A stretch of 60,240 nt of DNA from Verrucomicrobiia bacterium (GTDB lineage Bacteria > Verrucomicrobiota > Verrucomicrobiia > Verrucomicrobiales > DEV007): the NCBI GenBank assembly GCA_020439995.1, contig JAGROY010000047.1, positions 1-60,240 of the forward strand, in the 5' to 3' direction. Made by a program: the position numbers and the translations under genes. Positions 38,501 through 48,200 of the stretch are shown in pieces. The notes under the pieces are model-generated. The model was not told the origin of the DNA and searched no databases. It saw only the letters and a list, made by a program, of their open reading frames with translations. The number at the start of each line of letters is the position of its first letter. The first letter of the stretch is position 1.

Positions 38501-41500
38501 CCAGACGGAAGGTATGAACGCACCAGTCGTTCTTGGCCCAGGGGACGTCTTCCTCAATGCTGATTTCGGTTATGTGCCAGTCATCACCTCTCTAGGATCC
38601 ATCGGCAATACCGTGTGGCTTGACATCGATGCAGACGGAGTGCAGGACACCGGAGAACCGGGAATCGCAGGAGTGACGGTCACATTGGTCGAAGACACCG
38701 TTCAAAACGGAAATTTCGACCCAGGCGAAAAAGCTCTCGCCACCGCAACCACCAACCGCAGCGGACAATACCTGTTCACAGGACTCGCCGTCGACAAAAA
38801 CTACCTGATATGGGTTAACGACACTAACAATGTCCTCGCCGGTATGAGCCGAACCTACGACAGCAACGGTTCAGCAGGTTCACCGGACGTAAGCGCCGTG
38901 GCGATCACCACCACTCAGCGTGACGATCGCGCCCAGAACTTCGGCTACACGACGGGGCAGCTTCCAGGCAGTATCGGCAACTTCGTCTGGTTGGACATCG
39001 ACAGCGATGGCGTTCAGGATGAGGTGGCTGCGGGCATTCAAGGAGTCATCATGGAGTTGCTCGACGCTTCGAGGAATGTGGTGGCCACGACCCGCACAAA
39101 CGGCGACGGTTTCTACCTCTTCGATGGATTACCGGTCAACGATGGCACTGGGAAGGCCGGGGTCGCGTATTCCGTCAGAATTGGATCCAGCAACTTCAGA
39201 AGCGGCGGCGTGCTGGAAGGCTACCGCGCCACCTATGATCCTGACAATAGCACCATCTCCCCTGACGGCTCTGGCGGCATCGTCGATCTAACAGCGGCCT
39301 CACCACACAACTGGCAGCAGGATTTCGGGTATTACAGTGCGGCTCTGGGAAGTATCGGCAGCACCGTCTGGTATGATACCAACAACAGCGGCGGCAACCA
39401 GGCGACGCAGGGCAGCGAGCCAGGAATCCCTTGTGTGCTGGTTTCTCTATACGCTGACGACGGCGACGGAAACTTCGAGCCAAACACGGGTGATTCTCTG
39501 ATTGCACAGGAATACACTGACAGCCGCGGCAACTATCTTTTCGATCGGCTGCCCCTGGGTGCGACCTATTTTGTGGAAGTTGATGTCAACAGCCTGCCCG
39601 ACTTTGTCATCCCGGCAAGCACTTACGAAGAAACACTCTCCGGCGAATCGATCGCAGGGAACAACGTAAGCGACGCCACACCCACCGTCGCCAAACCACA
39701 TGTGCTTGATCAGGACTTCAGCTATGCCCCGGTCAGGCTCGCAGTGGAACTTGGATACATCGGTGACTACGTCGGGTTCGAAGACGGCCTGGCAGGTGTA
39801 ACGGTGGCACTCAAGAACGGAGCGAATGTGGAAGTCGCCCGCACCACTACAGGCGCTGATGGCCGCTACGCATTTATCGGCCTGCCGCTCAACGACGGCG
39901 GCGGCGATGGTGACGCGGACTACTCAGTGGCAATCGACACATCCACCCTGCCCCACTATGTCAGCCGCATCAGCAGTCACGACGGATCCGATGGTGGCAA
40001 CAACAGCACCAGCCGCGTCGCGCTTTCCGCAGCACATCCGATCGATGTTGACCAGGACTTCACCTACCCGAAAGCCGTCAGACTTGGAGCTATCGGCAGC
40101 CGTCTATGGCTGGACGCCGACGGCGAAAACGATACCGATGAAGCAGCGGGTTTGGAATCGGTCATTGTCGAACTTTTAAACAACAGCGGTAACCGGATTG
40201 CGGTAGCTACGACCGATGAGAATGGCACCTACCTCTTCGCCGGCCTTCCTCTGGCAACCTACCGCGTGCGCGTCGCCGACGAAAACTTCGCTGGGGGCGG
40301 AGTCCTTCAGGGAATGAAGAACACGGGCACTGCCACCAGCGGCAGCAGCGGGGACACATTGCCCGCCATCGCGCTCACCAGTATTCGCCCCGTAGACCTC
40401 GGCCAAAACTTTGGCTACCGCAGTGAGGCAACTCAGGGCACGATCAGCAGCCTGGTCTGGCTGGATCGCGATGCCGATGGCGTCTTCAGCACGCCAGCAG
40501 GCGACACCCGTCTGAAGGGAATTTCGGTCGCTCTCTACCGCGACCTCGACGGCAATGGTGCGATCAACCCGGGTGATCCACGGATTGCGACGACTACCAG
40601 CGGGCTGTTCGGCCAGTTCCTCTTCAAGGGGTTGCCGGTAGTGAATGCGAGCACCGTCAGTGGCGGAAGCGACTACCTTGTTGACATCACCGACATAGAC
40701 GGCGTGCTGGGCGGTCATTGGCACACAACGGGAATGGAGAATACACCCGGCAACAGTCAGACCTTGCCGGGCAGCTTCAGTCTGTCTGCAGCAGCGCCAA
40801 CCAATATTGGCACTGCCTTCGGCTACTATCGCGATCTAGCCACACTCGGAAACCGGATCTGGTTTGATACCGATCGTGACGGGCAGCAGGACAGCGGAGA
40901 ACCAGGCAAAAGCGGAGTGCAAGTAACACTGGAAGTCGATTTCGCAGGAGGCAGCAAAGTTCTCTTGAAGACCGTGAGCGATGATCAGGGCCACTACGGC
41001 TTCTCAAATTTGCTCGCCGATGAAGACCACACTGGCGGCAAAGCCGGAGTGAGCTACCGCATCAGCGTCGCAACACCCGAAGGTATGGTGCCGACCGTGG
41101 TAGACCGCGCCACCGATCTGGATGACAGCGATGCACACAGCGGCGTCACGGCGATCCCCGTTCGCGGAAGCAACCATGTTGCGGTAAACCCAGTGACCAA
41201 TGAGCACGTCAGCGCCAGCTACGATTTTGGATTCATCATCGTCACCAGCACGAATACATTCACGATCTGGCAGCAAACCCACGACCATGCACTCGGCCAT
41301 ACCAGCGCACCAGGCACGCAGGACGGACCGATGGCCAATGCCGACGCCGATCTCTATAACAACCTGATAGAGTATGCGCTGCACACCGATCCGGGTTCAG
41401 GCATTCAAATCCGTGCGCCTTTCTTCATCGAAAAGAACAGCGCCACAGGCAAACTCAACGCAGTGTTTGTCCGTAATTTCGGCGGCAACAGCGACGTCAG

Positions 41501-42821
41501 CTACACGCTTGAAGCAAGGGATACACTGGTGGGCGATGGCAGTGATGCCACGGCATGGTTCGATGTCACGAATTTCTTCGGGGACAGTCACGTCGCAATT
41601 ACCGACAATGGAGACGGCACTGAGACGGTAAAGTTTGTCGACCTCGAGGACATTGATTTGCCGCTCGGAGCCGGAAAACTAAACAATGGCGAAGGCTACG
41701 TCCGGCTACGCATCGATGGTTCAGGATCTCTGTCAGGGAACACAAGCTTCACGCAGACTTTCGGCTGGCTTGAACAGGTGTTCCGGGCACAGCACGAAAC
41801 GGGCAGTGATCCGTTCGTGAAGGCGGATCTCTTTACCGGCGTGGTCACTTCATTCAATGGCAAAGGCAACACGATCGACGTAAGCGGCTCTATCGGCACA
41901 GGAAACCTGGGTGCGATTCTCAGTACATCGAAGCAGTATTACCTGGAAGTAATCGCGGGCGACCACGTTGGCCACCGCCTCGAAATCGACGAAGCGGCCA
42001 CCCGTGCCGGGAATGGCAAAACGGTCTACGTAAGTTCCACGGGCGGCGAGGCCCGTGCCAGCACCAGCTCGCTGGAAAACCTGCCAGTGCTTGCCAGCGA
42101 CACCATCGCACTGAGAGAACACCGGACACTATCCGAATTGTGCCCTGCGGATGCGTTTGCGGCAACAAACTCCCACACCTCCGCTGATCGAATCCTGTTC
42201 TTCAATGGAATCAACAGCTTCGACATCACGTGGATGTATGATGGCAGCGTGCATGACGGCGTTCACCGCTGGGTTGAGCGGAGGACTGTCACCTACGCGG
42301 ACATCGGAAGCAGTCGGATCATCCACCCTGCAGAGGCCTTCTATGTGGAGCCACAGAGCGGCTCCGTATCCCTGCTCCAGGTGGGTGCCGTGAGAGCCAA
42401 CCCATTCGTGCAGAAATTGCAGGCTGGCTGGAACTTTGTGGGAAATCCATGGCCGACAGATCGACACGCCGCGCCCGATCAGGTTGGCGTAAGTCCAGAC
42501 ATACAGACAACTGTTTCCGATCTGGGCATGACAACCGCCAACGGATTCCACGGGAACCTAAGCGTCGGCAAAGCGGACAAGATCCAGCTCTGGAGCGCCG
42601 ACCGGAGCGAAAACTTCGGCGTTGAAGGCTATACCGGCTACTACCTGCTCCAGGGCGACCTGACTTCACTGGGGCTGGGCATGCGCAACCATTGGACCAA
42701 GCTCAGCACACCGAACCTCGAAGATCAGAACACCGCACCGGTTCTATTGAAAGGACGCGGCATGTTCCTCGATATGCAAAACGCCATCGATCGCTGGGTG
42801 ATTCCGGCTCCCACACAATGA
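23568..42821 (+). CDS. Giant secreted multidomain surface protein (6417 residues)
   Basis: After a signal peptide (residues about 18-37) come, in rough order: a CBM-like domain (40-180); DUF11-like/isopeptide-like beta domains (180-690); a beta-propeller-like segment (692-928); one SdrD-B-like domain (935-1100); a beta domain (1106-1322); a second propeller copy (1325-1561); Calx-beta (1565-1671); a von Willebrand A domain with DQSGS (1672-1916); GEVED domains (six, 1921-4132) separated by a choice-of-anchor-A-like domain (2495-2760) and an NHL-like propeller (3698-3972); a run of thirteen further SdrD-B-like domains (4133-5895); and a C-terminal TIGR02597-like domain. Calcium-type DxDxDG loops are frequent, and cysteines sit at many domain borders. 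No PEP-CTERM tail is present. It is most likely a very long adhesin or matrix protein, translated with the next gene (ATGA overlap). Confidence 0.9.
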   Translation: MTFQSKFTQTKRFYQPLWKELLLALVFLISVDAGFAGSSANLLRNPGFESGNREPWSWGFPTTDANTGSYGLYGHWASQTIAGIVPGLDYTCSVDAKMAPGASMDGQVVFEWRDASGGWVADTFIVLPQANTVHTTYSQVVTAPANARQVFVYAEAFGGDNFVVDNFGVAADASIPGSATLTSDVDTGSGASTTGTADVGDTFTYRLNYNFPAGPVYSDLEIVCNLPPEVTYLAKGNSPHVASSSYDASVGSVTFSFNPTLPGSGFFGECLIDARFPSGTITGTQTLQCAIMNYREDGVQKTLVTTPVTEVTATNGSAPFVLSNGTALSMWKGESPVYLGGGQYYGIEHGSQGGVTLDTYKIEVTIPKEFIFEYFGHRNAFPGAATYTTRYKTNQNAAWRVWPGGPVEVHDESNFHISSLGLNASEFVTALEFDFGGLPAGANYHKDYGSWFMIMGDVSTRYINGSPNDRDGTPVLVGTSFIPSATITASAGATPYNLSASVTSTIDPDIATGDVEVTHLSPGPFNPWQTVNIRLIAQSPPSNIEPLVNPTLVTLLPPGVGYFGNLATGSNQGGGLTVPVPTATAIPDWDGTGRTLVKFVWDSGNPLTLIPDTQWVEAYVFFDARVAPTAVPGNFTQTVAGWYETPDPFHCEWDRGIVDTYDYDQDANRAESICADEISFEIIADGLGSGGNLGNFFVREDDNSIYAMDLVAGATSVVGTTTTTWNMNALALDPNEGAKGTLWYTDQSSYNLYKFDIDSGTETGLIGNLGAGTWTNPVTSSVLSGAWYNDAYYVGTSFNDDLFRVTFNGAKTAIADVVKIADMKANSGSNLWGDFTISSSGILYGAENGNLFTYDLNTSGPMTMIATGKPITALTFNSSGDMFGVDENDSGIMIYKVDPANGGLTWIAETTLAASPGDLAGGGIAIGGSTGSPGHGNLVYLDFNLNGIFDIGEGVSGVAVELWDPVDGVIGNGNDVEVLVGQDGELGTADDSNGGTVTASNGTYFFQGLSNGDYYVKIPYAEFGGGKPLQNAYSIPGTQSGDDDAGEDGIDDATDGITSGIVSLAAGSAPGDTGIETGFFAFFDNGADNDIDLTIDFGFRRLDSQYCIETPGQGFLDISSIPDDASPITSPASGTFTGLTLPGHGTVDISYNLTSGKINRSTSAINLNHKQIWLDQGYPNANGEALFIEPNSSGTTTITYSFNQPTGNFDLLLLDVDEDEVLQITAKDKSGAPLSNFIGWRSVTGDMSVWDGATAGNDAKAPLWNPATGVLTAQDADVANDHRSFISLTPDVLITEIVITFGPTTTNGKHIYTTLYGTPTARDGGSCGDAYFIHQNTDTLYTLDLLTGDTALMGTTTATGRMNALALDPIHRQLWYTDDVTYELYRYDINSNTEVSMVGDLGDPGWTNPLTAGLADAGAWYDGDYYIGTDATDDIYKVTFNGGYTAILDVVKVADIKANASAVSWGDFCISSNGILYGADAISGEVFSFDIVNGGPKVAVATGVPVNGVQIGTDGRLYGIQSVAGNSPLYVVDLATGNAAYHVDTGLVPTPGDLAGPILPEPLGAAVTVSVADLAVDEGDGTASVVISLSAFSSSPVSIDYATANGSAIAGSDYTATSGTLTIPAGSKSATVPVPILIDSETENLETFFVNLSNASGATISDNQATISISDCKADIIFLLDQSGSISGTEWANMVASSEGIIDRVVAASPTSRIATIEYAGTSTNPPTPQIWIESDFTSDPATAKTFNWRQTSFSAPGTLHSGDDAHGAVGLIGNALDGVPSAQILSPQKTLSRNSDTPLVIFLFTDATRGSGTSWLVNSASPGAGTAGAFANFTDFKNSRDVKFVTVIVPVDSLGPPPAAAIASGGGSYTGAVEANPADPDGSGSTPRMLTTSTVFNLTPAQLDEVAMNICKASELPTRDYGDWNGSGALTSSTSSQVAPDLRLGATVDAENSITPNAAATADGADEDGLIGTPVMTAGTTNFMTFATTNNTGAAAYLNVWIDFNNDGDFDDAGEQTVSDSSVANGTNTHYVETTVPASAITGIGLGMRVRINSTAGVAATGAAGVGEVEDYLVTVRPFVAPPCDRTIVYWCGTLKGDDAIFYDHGMIDYFRGSGYTVIPATVVAGVMQRADTGAAVSPDSGTLNIVSNSFDFQARDNAGGVLTALRATTKPALIMTYESSDSPELGMFTSSGATTPAGSVWIQDASSPILPTGLTSGTSVALLNNPSLVGSQGSAKYITHGIGYNGSATLGAYFTSSAPAAGDPVAYLSYEPGAILADGSVAPGRRVYLGIPQDGSTAYPPQIDVTDPTNYYTAIGRAFLDKAIEVASPCLPTLDFSDYVDLPEASSTVVNNLRIGALNDAETSARINGAALGDDNDNLDDEDGVTFSTFVPGQTATVTVTVTNNTGATAYLNAWADWNEDGDLADGGEAAAQITVSSSATANRTFTFNFTVPATARGTIPVRVRLTSLPSPGPDGQDGNGEVEDHIVALATDCASQLSIYNAIISNNLDTPSDIRGRSVIKSIIGSSGFSTGQDVTGAGTITMAIQNSIAAGGSINVVNGDLWAHSAAALNGRTINYSAGNSLVTSPAFDFATVFSSITAESATYAAMATNSTATIPSSPAIAYLNVGSGVADGTPAVFSLDGNTLLHNGNIQTIDLNLNGKNPSAIIINLTGGSINYDWSGENINVLRDTFLRPKILWNFPNATSVTLGKPLYGSVLAPFATLTALGGAIEGSVMAKDYLGNVAVKLPLWEGGASICTDASDFGDSLLFADASSTAIATIKLGANAGDVDSPPAANAAATADDLAGTDDEDGLISATLTIGSSGTLVINRVNGSGANAYLNAWIDWDGDGILGETNGGIADQVIANVVIPTGTSGNQSYAVTVPSSILAGTVHARFRITSTTNPGPTDYSGEGEVEDHSVSIGAPATDFGDYPSFALASQTASPDIRIGANATDSEAANPTTGSASADDTTGTNDEDLSMPSFTVGSSSNLTVPVTIPVLANLSGSTARLNVWVDWNGDGDVADTGETQTAKTVNASGTYTFNLTPPMGTTSGTKYLRIRLTEGSTAPAFAGTSSLKGEVEDYAISVYCPDALIVVPCYVNGDPLGGGTAGDDAAMVAYPVDATGNINFVSPKFMERAADIGSVFGVAYAESSGKIFTSAFTRRHAGFGPLGTSGIYVGEISGGTMDFVPFVRLDALGIPGLDLGADPHSGLPADASIPNHDPGAYAAVAKTSFGDLDISEDERYLYTINLKQKTLMKIFIDSPAQVPTAADVQSFPIPFNPPTNFTWGPIGAPLEEIPFALKVHQGRVLVGIVYGGTDPGGFGYDTFVEVLAFDPDTNTFLPTPALAQRQLRDGSAGDPTVGDRWSDVWDITAGNASALMTDIEVDAAGNLYTLLTAREGYQTAWGNYSTDTSDTTLYDPVSTHGAIGRFPAAGTSSDSASGVMSWAAISSIDSQTTYYGGLAYDGANQRFIVPASAPIDYQSGGTVHVSAIDGSVTGGLTLFEGSGTQGKASGLGDAELICFDTTPGKDFGDYPGFPSADHVVSGSLHMGVASTDAETSNPVVGSATADDTTGTDDEDLTMPTLLAGASAKISVPVIANTPSLAAGTARLGAFVDWNGDGDVADAGETIASQSIGGSGTYFVTLAPPVGTTPGTKYLRLRITEGASAPPFSGSSPLQGEVEDYAITVNNPLTNAACFKLLVGNQNIDTISQYEGATGAYLGVLSSGLPIESPSDLLPLGDGSFLAAMGNGQNSIEKFSSLTGSFAGNFALAGTGGLDTPASSVLGRDGYAYFVSNGSNSVIRFDAATGTLDSVWLSAADGLDSPVGIAIDFAQNLYVSNFNGHEVRKYNSAGNFVSVLHTYPPTELPRGMTVGPDGRLYVIVNTFSPGIGGRIDRFDLTTGTQSTFVTMDAGSMPAQGILWGPDGNLYVNDFLENEVQVYSSAGAVVRTISTGLNGPCGIAIVPCSPMDFGDLPAPYPTSFASNGPRHYLSNSLKLGASVDPEADGPLVANGDDLDSDGDDEDGVTFPAFAPGATSSVTITSSGAGKLNAFFDWNADGDFADAGEVIAQLNVVAGSNSLNVPVPATVATGTPIGARFRLSSAGGLTAVGGALDGEVEDYLVIVQARVAIGSTVWLDTGPNRTANGNFDTGEGLNGVAVELYQSGKTPGIDAPVAATTTAGDGTYVFDNLLPGDYIVYLPNVTAIGQPLSGKATLTGGSIDDNTDNDDDGLDVLLNGGIQSSVINLTPGAEITGEPSQGLYTGSLNDNQVNMTVDFGFKTDDTAIGIGSVVFIDGRGSGTLDGTYDHPDEGVDGVTVSLYFSNKTPGVDAPYEVTRTTNGGHYYFDCRPGTYKVYIRQREFASGALAGTSPLPGAGGDDGIDNDDNGLDAWVNGGIVTSPIALTLGGEPTGEDQTGYIGGVADNSIDATVDLGFLAGNGTVALGSRVWNDDGDGIFQYGEGVTGVTIELHTDPNKDGDFSDGTLVAKTTTSEDGFYLFDQLVDGNYVVHIPAKEFASGPLAGATSLPGFDSGNLDEESGSNENGVNTPVNGGISSNSITLTQNGAPTGELSQRDYQGTLDDNDVNMTIDFAFTGALPDPALGNAVFADRNGNGVMDIGEGVNGVAVELYTSRQTPGVETPLRQTITTVDGNYLFDLLPDDFYVVYLPAKNFSPGAPLYEHQSLPGAGGDDTHDDNVDENGLDVPVNGGIASAIILIREGEEPVQERGSASGPTSVLPDDSANYTIDFGFEPARTGAIGNRVWIDENSDGHQDAGEPGLAGVTVQLKDSEGAVVQMTVTDSDGGYLFGALISGQYWVDIDDASLPAGMTQTPSPTTPGADLGNQDHSGGGYPVAIGGSEPNKNLTADFGYNYNPAADVNGGTNTAALGDRVWIDSDGDGLQDPGEIGVKGVTLTLMTAGADRMFGTADDAIKATTITNASGHYIFDGLVPDAYQVRVTDSASASHNIRAIGQFSQTEGMNAPVVLGPGDVFLNADFGYVPVITSLGSIGNTVWLDIDADGVQDTGEPGIAGVTVTLVEDTVQNGNFDPGEKALATATTNRSGQYLFTGLAVDKNYLIWVNDTNNVLAGMSRTYDSNGSAGSPDVSAVAITTTQRDDRAQNFGYTTGQLPGSIGNFVWLDIDSDGVQDEVAAGIQGVIMELLDASRNVVATTRTNGDGFYLFDGLPVNDGTGKAGVAYSVRIGSSNFRSGGVLEGYRATYDPDNSTISPDGSGGIVDLTAASPHNWQQDFGYYSAALGSIGSTVWYDTNNSGGNQATQGSEPGIPCVLVSLYADDGDGNFEPNTGDSLIAQEYTDSRGNYLFDRLPLGATYFVEVDVNSLPDFVIPASTYEETLSGESIAGNNVSDATPTVAKPHVLDQDFSYAPVRLAVELGYIGDYVGFEDGLAGVTVALKNGANVEVARTTTGADGRYAFIGLPLNDGGGDGDADYSVAIDTSTLPHYVSRISSHDGSDGGNNSTSRVALSAAHPIDVDQDFTYPKAVRLGAIGSRLWLDADGENDTDEAAGLESVIVELLNNSGNRIAVATTDENGTYLFAGLPLATYRVRVADENFAGGGVLQGMKNTGTATSGSSGDTLPAIALTSIRPVDLGQNFGYRSEATQGTISSLVWLDRDADGVFSTPAGDTRLKGISVALYRDLDGNGAINPGDPRIATTTSGLFGQFLFKGLPVVNASTVSGGSDYLVDITDIDGVLGGHWHTTGMENTPGNSQTLPGSFSLSAAAPTNIGTAFGYYRDLATLGNRIWFDTDRDGQQDSGEPGKSGVQVTLEVDFAGGSKVLLKTVSDDQGHYGFSNLLADEDHTGGKAGVSYRISVATPEGMVPTVVDRATDLDDSDAHSGVTAIPVRGSNHVAVNPVTNEHVSASYDFGFIIVTSTNTFTIWQQTHDHALGHTSAPGTQDGPMANADADLYNNLIEYALHTDPGSGIQIRAPFFIEKNSATGKLNAVFVRNFGGNSDVSYTLEARDTLVGDGSDATAWFDVTNFFGDSHVAITDNGDGTETVKFVDLEDIDLPLGAGKLNNGEGYVRLRIDGSGSLSGNTSFTQTFGWLEQVFRAQHETGSDPFVKADLFTGVVTSFNGKGNTIDVSGSIGTGNLGAILSTSKQYYLEVIAGDHVGHRLEIDEAATRAGNGKTVYVSSTGGEARASTSSLENLPVLASDTIALREHRTLSELCPADAFAATNSHTSADRILFFNGINSFDITWMYDGSVHDGVHRWVERRTVTYADIGSSRIIHPAEAFYVEPQSGSVSLLQVGAVRANPFVQKLQAGWNFVGNPWPTDRHAAPDQVGVSPDIQTTVSDLGMTTANGFHGNLSVGKADKIQLWSADRSENFGVEGYTGYYLLQGDLTSLGLGMRNHWTKLSTPNLEDQNTAPVLLKGRGMFLDMQNAIDRWVIPAPTQ
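25641..28250 (+). repeat. Duplicated propeller-like segment inside the giant gene
   Basis: The encoded segments at 25641-26350 and 27540-28250 are clearly related. Both run through [20 protein letters not shown] or YRYDINS, WTNP, GAWY, YYVGT or YYIGT, VTFNG, WGDF and SS.GILYGA, ending in PGDLAG. They are separated by the first SdrD-B-like domain and one beta domain, so a larger unit probably duplicated. Confidence 0.8.
35961..41240 (+). repeat. Array of thirteen SdrD-B-like domains
   Basis: Thirteen units of roughly 400 bp each encode the pattern G.IG..VW.D.D.DG.QD.GE.G..GV.V.L followed by T..DG.Y.F..L and a closing DFGY/NFGY strand. A fourteenth, isolated unit lies near 26376. The unit at about 39750 has lost the DxDxDG calcium loop. 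Spacing and wording vary more at both ends than in the middle, as expected for repeat expansion from the centre. Confidence 0.85.
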
Positions 42822-44326
42822 ACAAAATCGAGCAACAGAATATGAAGTCGCGCAGCCTTCTCGCAGTAGCAAGGTTGTTTCTAGGCGTCGCCACGATCGT
42901 GGCCATCTATCTCGGAGCGATGGCCAGCGGTCTACTGCCCGCGCTTAGCCCTGCCCCGGCAGAGTTCCTCAGCACGCGCTGGGCTCATGTATTCAATGTT
43001 CCCGTCGGCTATCTGGGAGCAGCCCTCTACGGTACCCTGTTCCTATTGTCAGGCACCGCCCTCAGTCGGCCCTGCAAGGCACTGGCCCTTGCACAGATTC
43101 TCGCGCTGGTCACCGCCATGGTTGCCATCTACTTTACCGTCGTTCAACACTTCTTCACTGGCGGCCTCTGTGGCGGGTGCGGCATCGTCCACGGTCTTGC
43201 GGTGGGAGGCTCTGCGATTCTGCTGGCAGCCACTCTTACCCCCGGTGGCAGAACGATCGATTATTCACCTTCACCCGAAAGTATTTGTGCCGCACTGGGA
43301 ATCGTCACCGCATTGTCCATCGTTCAGTCGCTTCAGTCAGACAAACCCCTGGCGGTCACGGTAGAGCTTAATCCTGATAAAGTGCTGCCCGACGTCACTC
43401 GTGTGGACTTCGGGACTGCAAAACTTGTGTCTCTGTATGGACGGTTCACGATCAATCCTGAGCACTATCCCGTGATCGGGTCGACAGATGCGGATAACTT
43501 CATCGTAGCGGTCATGGACTACCTTTCAGAAGACTGTCGGGCAGCGCATCGCCAGCTCGTAGACCTCCAGCGTGCCTACGGGAAGCAGTTGGCGGTCATC
43601 GAACTTCCCGGAACCTCCTCTCCCGAGTCCGGGCTCATCCACCGCTCCATGCTCGAACTCCGCGAAGCCAGCAAGCAAGAATTTGTGGCACTGTCAGAGC
43701 TTATCTACAATACCGAAAACGTAGGGGAACTCACCAATGCCCGCATCATCCAGGAGATCCAGAAGCGGATACCTGCCAGTAGTATTCGCGCCGCCCTGGA
43801 GAGCAGCGGAAATGACATCGCACAGCGCCTCGCAGTAGCGAGGGAGGTTCAGAATGCGGCTAGCAACGATTCCGCAGCCCCGAAACTTCCCCACATTATC
43901 GTCCGTTCGCAGGTGGTCACCGGCGTGTCCGACATCCAAGAATACGCACAGATGATCCAAAGGAATCTGAATCTGGCGATTCCAGATCTCACTAACCGCA
44001 ACGCAACCGACCTCAAGCCTCCAACCGTTAAACTTGAAACTCCCGAGATCAAAATTGGCCAGGTTTCCCCAGGAATGGAAATACCGATTTCGATTCCCGT
44101 ATCCAATGGTGGTCAAAGTCCTCTTGAGGTCCGCTGGGTGCAATTTGGGAAAGACTGCCAACTCGTTGCCGTGCCCAAGACCCCCATTCACGAAGGGCAG
44201 TCTGCGGATATTCAGGTGCTGGTAAAGGTTCCAAGCGACAAGCAGGGGCCCTTCCAACGAACTTTCACAATCCATAGCAACGCCACACCCGAGGGAAACA
44301 AAGTCCGCGTATCGGGCAGCATTTAA
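42818..44326 (+). CDS. VKOR-like / thioredoxin-like / DUF1573 fusion membrane protein
   Basis: Starting at ATG 42818 (4-bp overlap with the giant gene) the protein has 502 residues. Four or five membrane helices come first, with the VKOR-type order [13 protein letters not shown] and then [12 protein letters not shown] holding the CxxC redox pair. The extra loop cysteines that normally precede the FGIP-like motif are missing. A thioredoxin-like domain follows ([19 protein letters not shown]), but with only one Cys (SEDCRAAH) where CxxC is usual. The end is a DUF1573 beta-sandwich ([18 protein letters not shown]). It probably forms or passes disulfides for the giant protein, many of whose domain borders carry cysteines. 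That coupling is inferred from the overlap. Confidence 0.75.
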   Translation: MNKIEQQNMKSRSLLAVARLFLGVATIVAIYLGAMASGLLPALSPAPAEFLSTRWAHVFNVPVGYLGAALYGTLFLLSGTALSRPCKALALAQILALVTAMVAIYFTVVQHFFTGGLCGGCGIVHGLAVGGSAILLAATLTPGGRTIDYSPSPESICAALGIVTALSIVQSLQSDKPLAVTVELNPDKVLPDVTRVDFGTAKLVSLYGRFTINPEHYPVIGSTDADNFIVAVMDYLSEDCRAAHRQLVDLQRAYGKQLAVIELPGTSSPESGLIHRSMLELREASKQEFVALSELIYNTENVGELTNARIIQEIQKRIPASSIRAALESSGNDIAQRLAVAREVQNAASNDSAAPKLPHIIVRSQVVTGVSDIQEYAQMIQRNLNLAIPDLTNRNATDLKPPTVKLETPEIKIGQVSPGMEIPISIPVSNGGQSPLEVRWVQFGKDCQLVAVPKTPIHEGQSADIQVLVKVPSDKQGPFQRTFTIHSNATPEGNKVRVSGSI

Positions 44327-44374
44327 ATACAATTCACTAGAATTCCGTTTTACATGTGGTAAATTTGTTTAATT

Positions 44375-46561
44375 GTGGATTTTATAGTAGATAAAGCATG
44401 CGACCGACTGAAAAAGGGCTTCTCCCTGGTCGAGTTGGTGATCGCCGTAGCAGTCATCGCCATGATTGCTGCGATCGGATTTGCGTCGTTTTCGGGCTAC
44501 CGGAAGGCGGTCGAAGCCCGGAAATTAGAGTCCGACGTTTCAACACTCAATCGCGCGGTGTCCGCGTATCTAACGAACGGCGGTAGCCTGGCTTCAATCA
44601 CTGATATCGAGCAGATCATCGCCAAGCTGAAGACCAAGGCTGCCAGCGCTCAGCAGGAACAAGTCGTCGGTCTCAAAGGGGCATTCATCGATCCGCGGCT
44701 CTCAGCTGTGATGCAAACCACGGCAGAGGCATCGACTGCCGAGCCACGGGCAATCTGGGATGCCTCCCTGTTGAAGTTCCAGATAAAAAATTCCGGCCTT
44801 GGGGTTAAAAAATTCGTTCTCACCGGGAATCCTTCAGCCACTGTCGAGGAAGTGCGCGATATTAAATTAAAGCATGCCACTGAGGACAACTGGGTCTGGG
44901 ACTATGATGAACAGACCTTGCCGCCTCGCCAGACATTCACCACGTTACCAACCGCCACAGTAACACCAGCAGCCGCCCCAGTGCCTGTGGGAGGGGTTTT
45001 CCTTCAGCCGCCCACATTCTCGCTGCTCGGCGGTTCCTATCCACTTGTCGATTACAGCCTCACTATCAATCTAACAAATCCAAACCCACCAGGCGTTTCT
45101 CAGCTCGTCGTATCATTGAATGGTGGACTTTTTGACTACTGTCCGAGCGGCATGGTTTCAGTGGTTCCCGGAACTACGGTGGCCGCCTACACAAAATCGA
45201 TCGACCCCGACTACTGGATCGACAGCACCACTGACAGCCACCTCTACGAAACCACTCCCGTTAGCCTCGATATCAATTTCGCCGTTCCCAAGCTCGCCGT
45301 AAACTATGGAGAAGTAGGCGGGGCCATGATTCCCGGTTCGTCGCCCGGCCCCGCTCCTGCGAGTCCAGGCTCAGTCTCGCTCAACAACGCTGGAGACATC
45401 CCACTGGAATTCCAGAACGACTCAATCTTTACGATCGCATGGACCTACGATGGCTCCGATCCTGCCACCTCTGGAGCAAAGTTCACCGCACCGCCTTTCT
45501 CCGGTGGATTTCCCGGCGTGGCGATTGACTACTCACTGCCCCAGTGGGGAAGCGCAACGACGCTTCCCATTCAGGCAGTGGCGACAAGCTTCAATACCAG
45601 TCTCGTAACCGACTCACCTGTCGTAGTAAAAGCTCTTTCGATCGATCCTATCGCTCTACGCGCCCCCTTGATCACCATCGGCGCCACCAGCGTTACCATT
45701 GAACCCGTGACGGACTTTGGCGACACTCCAGTCGGAGCGCGGATCTACTACACGCTCACCGGCACTGCTCCTGGCGATTTGAATGGAGTTCCGACCTCGG
45801 GAACACTCTATACTGGCCCCTTCTCAGTTGCCTCCGTCAAGAGCAAGGAGATCAAAGCGAGGGTGTACGCTCCCAGCGGCGTCGAACAGTGGTTCACCAC
45901 CAGCCCTGTAACTTCTGAAATCAGTAAAACGGCGTACGGCGATCTCAAAATAGCACTTCTGGTAGACGAGTCAGGCTCGATCGATGCCACTGAAGCCGCC
46001 GAAATTCGAGCGGGACTGGCACAGTTTTTCACCGACGAGCAAAACAGCGGAAACCTGATCTCCGTCATCGGAATGGGCCCGACCGACTACGACACTCGCA
46101 GTGACCACATTGCGGAAGGGGAAATCACCCCTGCCACGAAACCAGCATACGACACCTGGGTATCAGGGTTCCGAACAGGACGCGTTTCCATCCAATCCGA
46201 CTTCTGGGCCAGTGCATTAGAGTTGGCGGCAAAGAACACCGAACTGGATCTAGCGGTCATCATCGGTGATGGTACTCAGGGGAATACCGTAAAAATGGCG
46301 AATCAGGTATCGCAGATGCGCGCCAATGGAACCCATGTATTTTTCATCGGTATCGATCCTGGAGAATACATCTACGGCTCTGGCAATATCTCCCCCAGTC
46401 CGAGCACCGTCATTGATGCGGTGCTGGGATCCAATGCATCGCCATCATCACAGCCTGATCTTTCTGATCTACCAACCACCGACTATGCCGTGCAACCCAC
46501 GTTCTCCAGCCTGGGCACTACGCTGTCGAACATGACCGCCACGCTGAAAGCAGCCTATTAA
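44375..46561 (+). CDS. Prepilin-like protein with C-terminal von Willebrand A domain
   Basis: The 728-residue protein has a 15-residue leader ending KKG, followed by FSLVELVIAVAVIAMIAAIG. This is a textbook prepilin peptidase site and hydrophobic helix, so it should enter a type II secretion or type IV pilus assembly. A helical part (to about 170) is followed by beta domains, including a CHB_HEX_C-like segment around 440-520. A von Willebrand A domain from about residue 528 carries the metal site DESGS and later Thr and Asp positions (VIIGDGT). Pilins with such tips act as adhesins in other bacteria. GTG at 44375 is the only suitable start. It follows the VKOR-like gene by 48 bp, so the three genes likely form an operon. 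Confidence 0.8.
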   Translation: MDFIVDKACDRLKKGFSLVELVIAVAVIAMIAAIGFASFSGYRKAVEARKLESDVSTLNRAVSAYLTNGGSLASITDIEQIIAKLKTKAASAQQEQVVGLKGAFIDPRLSAVMQTTAEASTAEPRAIWDASLLKFQIKNSGLGVKKFVLTGNPSATVEEVRDIKLKHATEDNWVWDYDEQTLPPRQTFTTLPTATVTPAAAPVPVGGVFLQPPTFSLLGGSYPLVDYSLTINLTNPNPPGVSQLVVSLNGGLFDYCPSGMVSVVPGTTVAAYTKSIDPDYWIDSTTDSHLYETTPVSLDINFAVPKLAVNYGEVGGAMIPGSSPGPAPASPGSVSLNNAGDIPLEFQNDSIFTIAWTYDGSDPATSGAKFTAPPFSGGFPGVAIDYSLPQWGSATTLPIQAVATSFNTSLVTDSPVVVKALSIDPIALRAPLITIGATSVTIEPVTDFGDTPVGARIYYTLTGTAPGDLNGVPTSGTLYTGPFSVASVKSKEIKARVYAPSGVEQWFTTSPVTSEISKTAYGDLKIALLVDESGSIDATEAAEIRAGLAQFFTDEQNSGNLISVIGMGPTDYDTRSDHIAEGEITPATKPAYDTWVSGFRTGRVSIQSDFWASALELAAKNTELDLAVIIGDGTQGNTVKMANQVSQMRANGTHVFFIGIDPGEYIYGSGNISPSPSTVIDAVLGSNASPSSQPDLSDLPTTDYAVQPTFSSLGTTLSNMTATLKAAY

Positions 46562-47613
46562 GCCAGCCAGGCGTCGATGTTCTCTTCCACGAATCGATTG
46601 TCGTGTAGATTCGGATAAGCTCTGATCACCCGGTCAATTTCCCCGGCCTGTCCCGGGGAGAGAGTCTCTGCCGGATTGAGACAGCGAATGGACGGTAACA
46701 GGCGCTGGCGGCGCAGCACTTCCATGATCCCGGGGATGCAGCCGGCAAAGCCATTCGCAGCGTCAAAGATCGCCGCATTGGCATCCGTAAGGTTCACATT
46801 GTAGTCCAACCATGCACGGTCGACACAGGGAGCGTCGCCCTCCCTTTTGATTCTCTCCAGCACCTGAACCGCCCGGCTGGTCCACACACCCCACTGCCCT
46901 AACAATCCACCTACGATGCGCCTGGTCACCTGGCCATTCGGCCCGCGGTACGAAAACGGTGTAATCAAATCCGCGACAATGTTGTCATCATTTCCGGTAT
47001 ACAAGGCGATGTCCTCCCTGCCCGCATCAATGACTGCCCGCACGACATCCCAAGTCTGATAGCGATTGAACGGTGCCATCTTGATCGCCACCACATTCGG
47101 GATCTCCGCAAAGGCGCGCCAGAAGGCATAGGGAAAAACGCGCCCGCCCACAGCTGGTTGCAGGTAGAATCCGACGATGGGGATCGCCTCTGCCACTGCC
47201 CTGCAGTGCTCCAGCACTTCCTCGTCGGACCGGTTGCTCACTGCGGTCATGCTCAGCAGTCCGGCATGGTAGTTCAGCCCCAGCGCCGTTTCCGCCTCCG
47301 CAAGCGCCTGCCCGGTGTCACCACAAATCCCGGCGATTTTGACCATCACATGATCACTTGCATCAGACAGGCGATCGATCTCTTCAGCCACCAGCGACAG
47401 AATCGGCTCATAAAGCCCGTGCGCCGGATCGCGAATCTCAAACTGGGTGGAATGAACTCCCACTGCCAGCCCGCCAGCCTTTGAGGCAAAATAATAGCGC
47501 ACCAGAGCACGCTGATGCTGCTCGGACCACGCACCATCGCTGTGCAATGCGAGAGGGCATGCTGGGATCACCTGCCCGTCGAGCAGAAAGCTACGGATGA
47601 GTTCAGCGCTCAA
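46558..47613 (-). CDS. Dihydrodipicolinate synthase / N-acetylneuraminate lyase family aldolase
   Basis: The 351-residue protein has the TIM-barrel layout of the DapA/NanA family. Near residue 174 VVAIKMAPF holds the Schiff-base Lys, and near 150 IVGFYLQPAVGG holds the conserved Tyr. The glycine-rich substrate loop typical of DapA (GTTGE) is replaced by VHSTQFEIRD, so it is probably not a lysine-pathway enzyme but a keto-acid or sugar-acid aldolase of unknown substrate. Its stop codon overlaps the stop of the convergent prepilin gene within TTAA. It overlaps the SRPBCC gene upstream by 4 bp. Confidence 0.82.
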   Translation of the reverse strand: MSAELIRSFLLDGQVIPACPLALHSDGAWSEQHQRALVRYYFASKAGGLAVGVHSTQFEIRDPAHGLYEPILSLVAEEIDRLSDASDHVMVKIAGICGDTGQALAEAETALGLNYHAGLLSMTAVSNRSDEEVLEHCRAVAEAIPIVGFYLQPAVGGRVFPYAFWRAFAEIPNVVAIKMAPFNRYQTWDVVRAVIDAGREDIALYTGNDDNIVADLITPFSYRGPNGQVTRRIVGGLLGQWGVWTSRAVQVLERIKREGDAPCVDRAWLDYNVNLTDANAAIFDAANGFAGCIPGIMEVLRRQRLLPSIRCLNPAETLSPGQAGEIDRVIRAYPNLHDNRFVEENIDAWLA

Positions 47614-48137
47614 GGTTTTGCCTCGACGATCGATTTTAAGTTCGCCAGCCCTTCCTCATAGTCAGGCCCGATCATCCCCTCCATCACGACGCCGAAAAGC
47701 CGCTGTAGCGGCGAGTCCAGCACCACATCCATACCCCAGGTCACTCGCGTCCCCTCCCCTTCCTTACTGAACTTCCAGAACGAAGTTGCCGTCCCTTGAT
47801 CACCAAAATCCAGCTGCGTCTCCAGCGCACTGTTGGGAGTGATCGCCGTAATTAATTGAGAGCCGTCGCCCTGCGATTTGCTTTGCCAGAGCGATTTCTG
47901 CCCGGCTCCCTGCGCAGGCCCTTCATATTGCACCTTCATCTCTGGATCCCTCAGATTCCAAGGTGACCAGGCCGGCCATTTCTTCAGATCCCCCACCTGG
48001 GCGAAAACCTTTTCCGGCGGTGCCGCCATGCTCATTGAGCGCTCGACGTGCACTCTGGACGGCAAGACAAAACTCACCGCAAACAGGAGAGCGATGATGA
48101 CGACGAGAGCTACAACGAGCCACTTGAGAAACTTCAT
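47610..48137 (-). CDS. Membrane-anchored SRPBCC family protein
   Basis: The 175-residue protein starts with one transmembrane helix (WLVVALVVIIALLFAVSFVLPS) and continues as an SRPBCC (polyketide cyclase/dehydrase-like) domain: VHVERSMSMAAPPEKVFAQV, the WPAWSPWN turn, and TRVTWGMDV in the C-terminal strands. Such domains bind small hydrophobic ligands, but the ligand cannot be predicted. It overlaps the aldolase gene (ATGA) and is presumably made with it. Confidence 0.8.
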   Translation of the reverse strand: MKFLKWLVVALVVIIALLFAVSFVLPSRVHVERSMSMAAPPEKVFAQVGDLKKWPAWSPWNLRDPEMKVQYEGPAQGAGQKSLWQSKSQGDGSQLITAITPNSALETQLDFGDQGTATSFWKFSKEGEGTRVTWGMDVVLDSPLQRLFGVVMEGMIGPDYEEGLANLKSIVEAKP

Positions 48138-48200
48138 GCATAAGCATTATCCAATCCCGGCTCCTGCCGCAACGAAGTTTTTTCAGGGCATCCCAGAGCA

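Noticed and set aside
42692..42817. Longer start for the VKOR-like protein inside the giant gene
   Set aside because: The extra 42 residues are Arg/His/Ser-rich, lie wholly within the giant gene's codons and precede the natural ATGA-overlap start.
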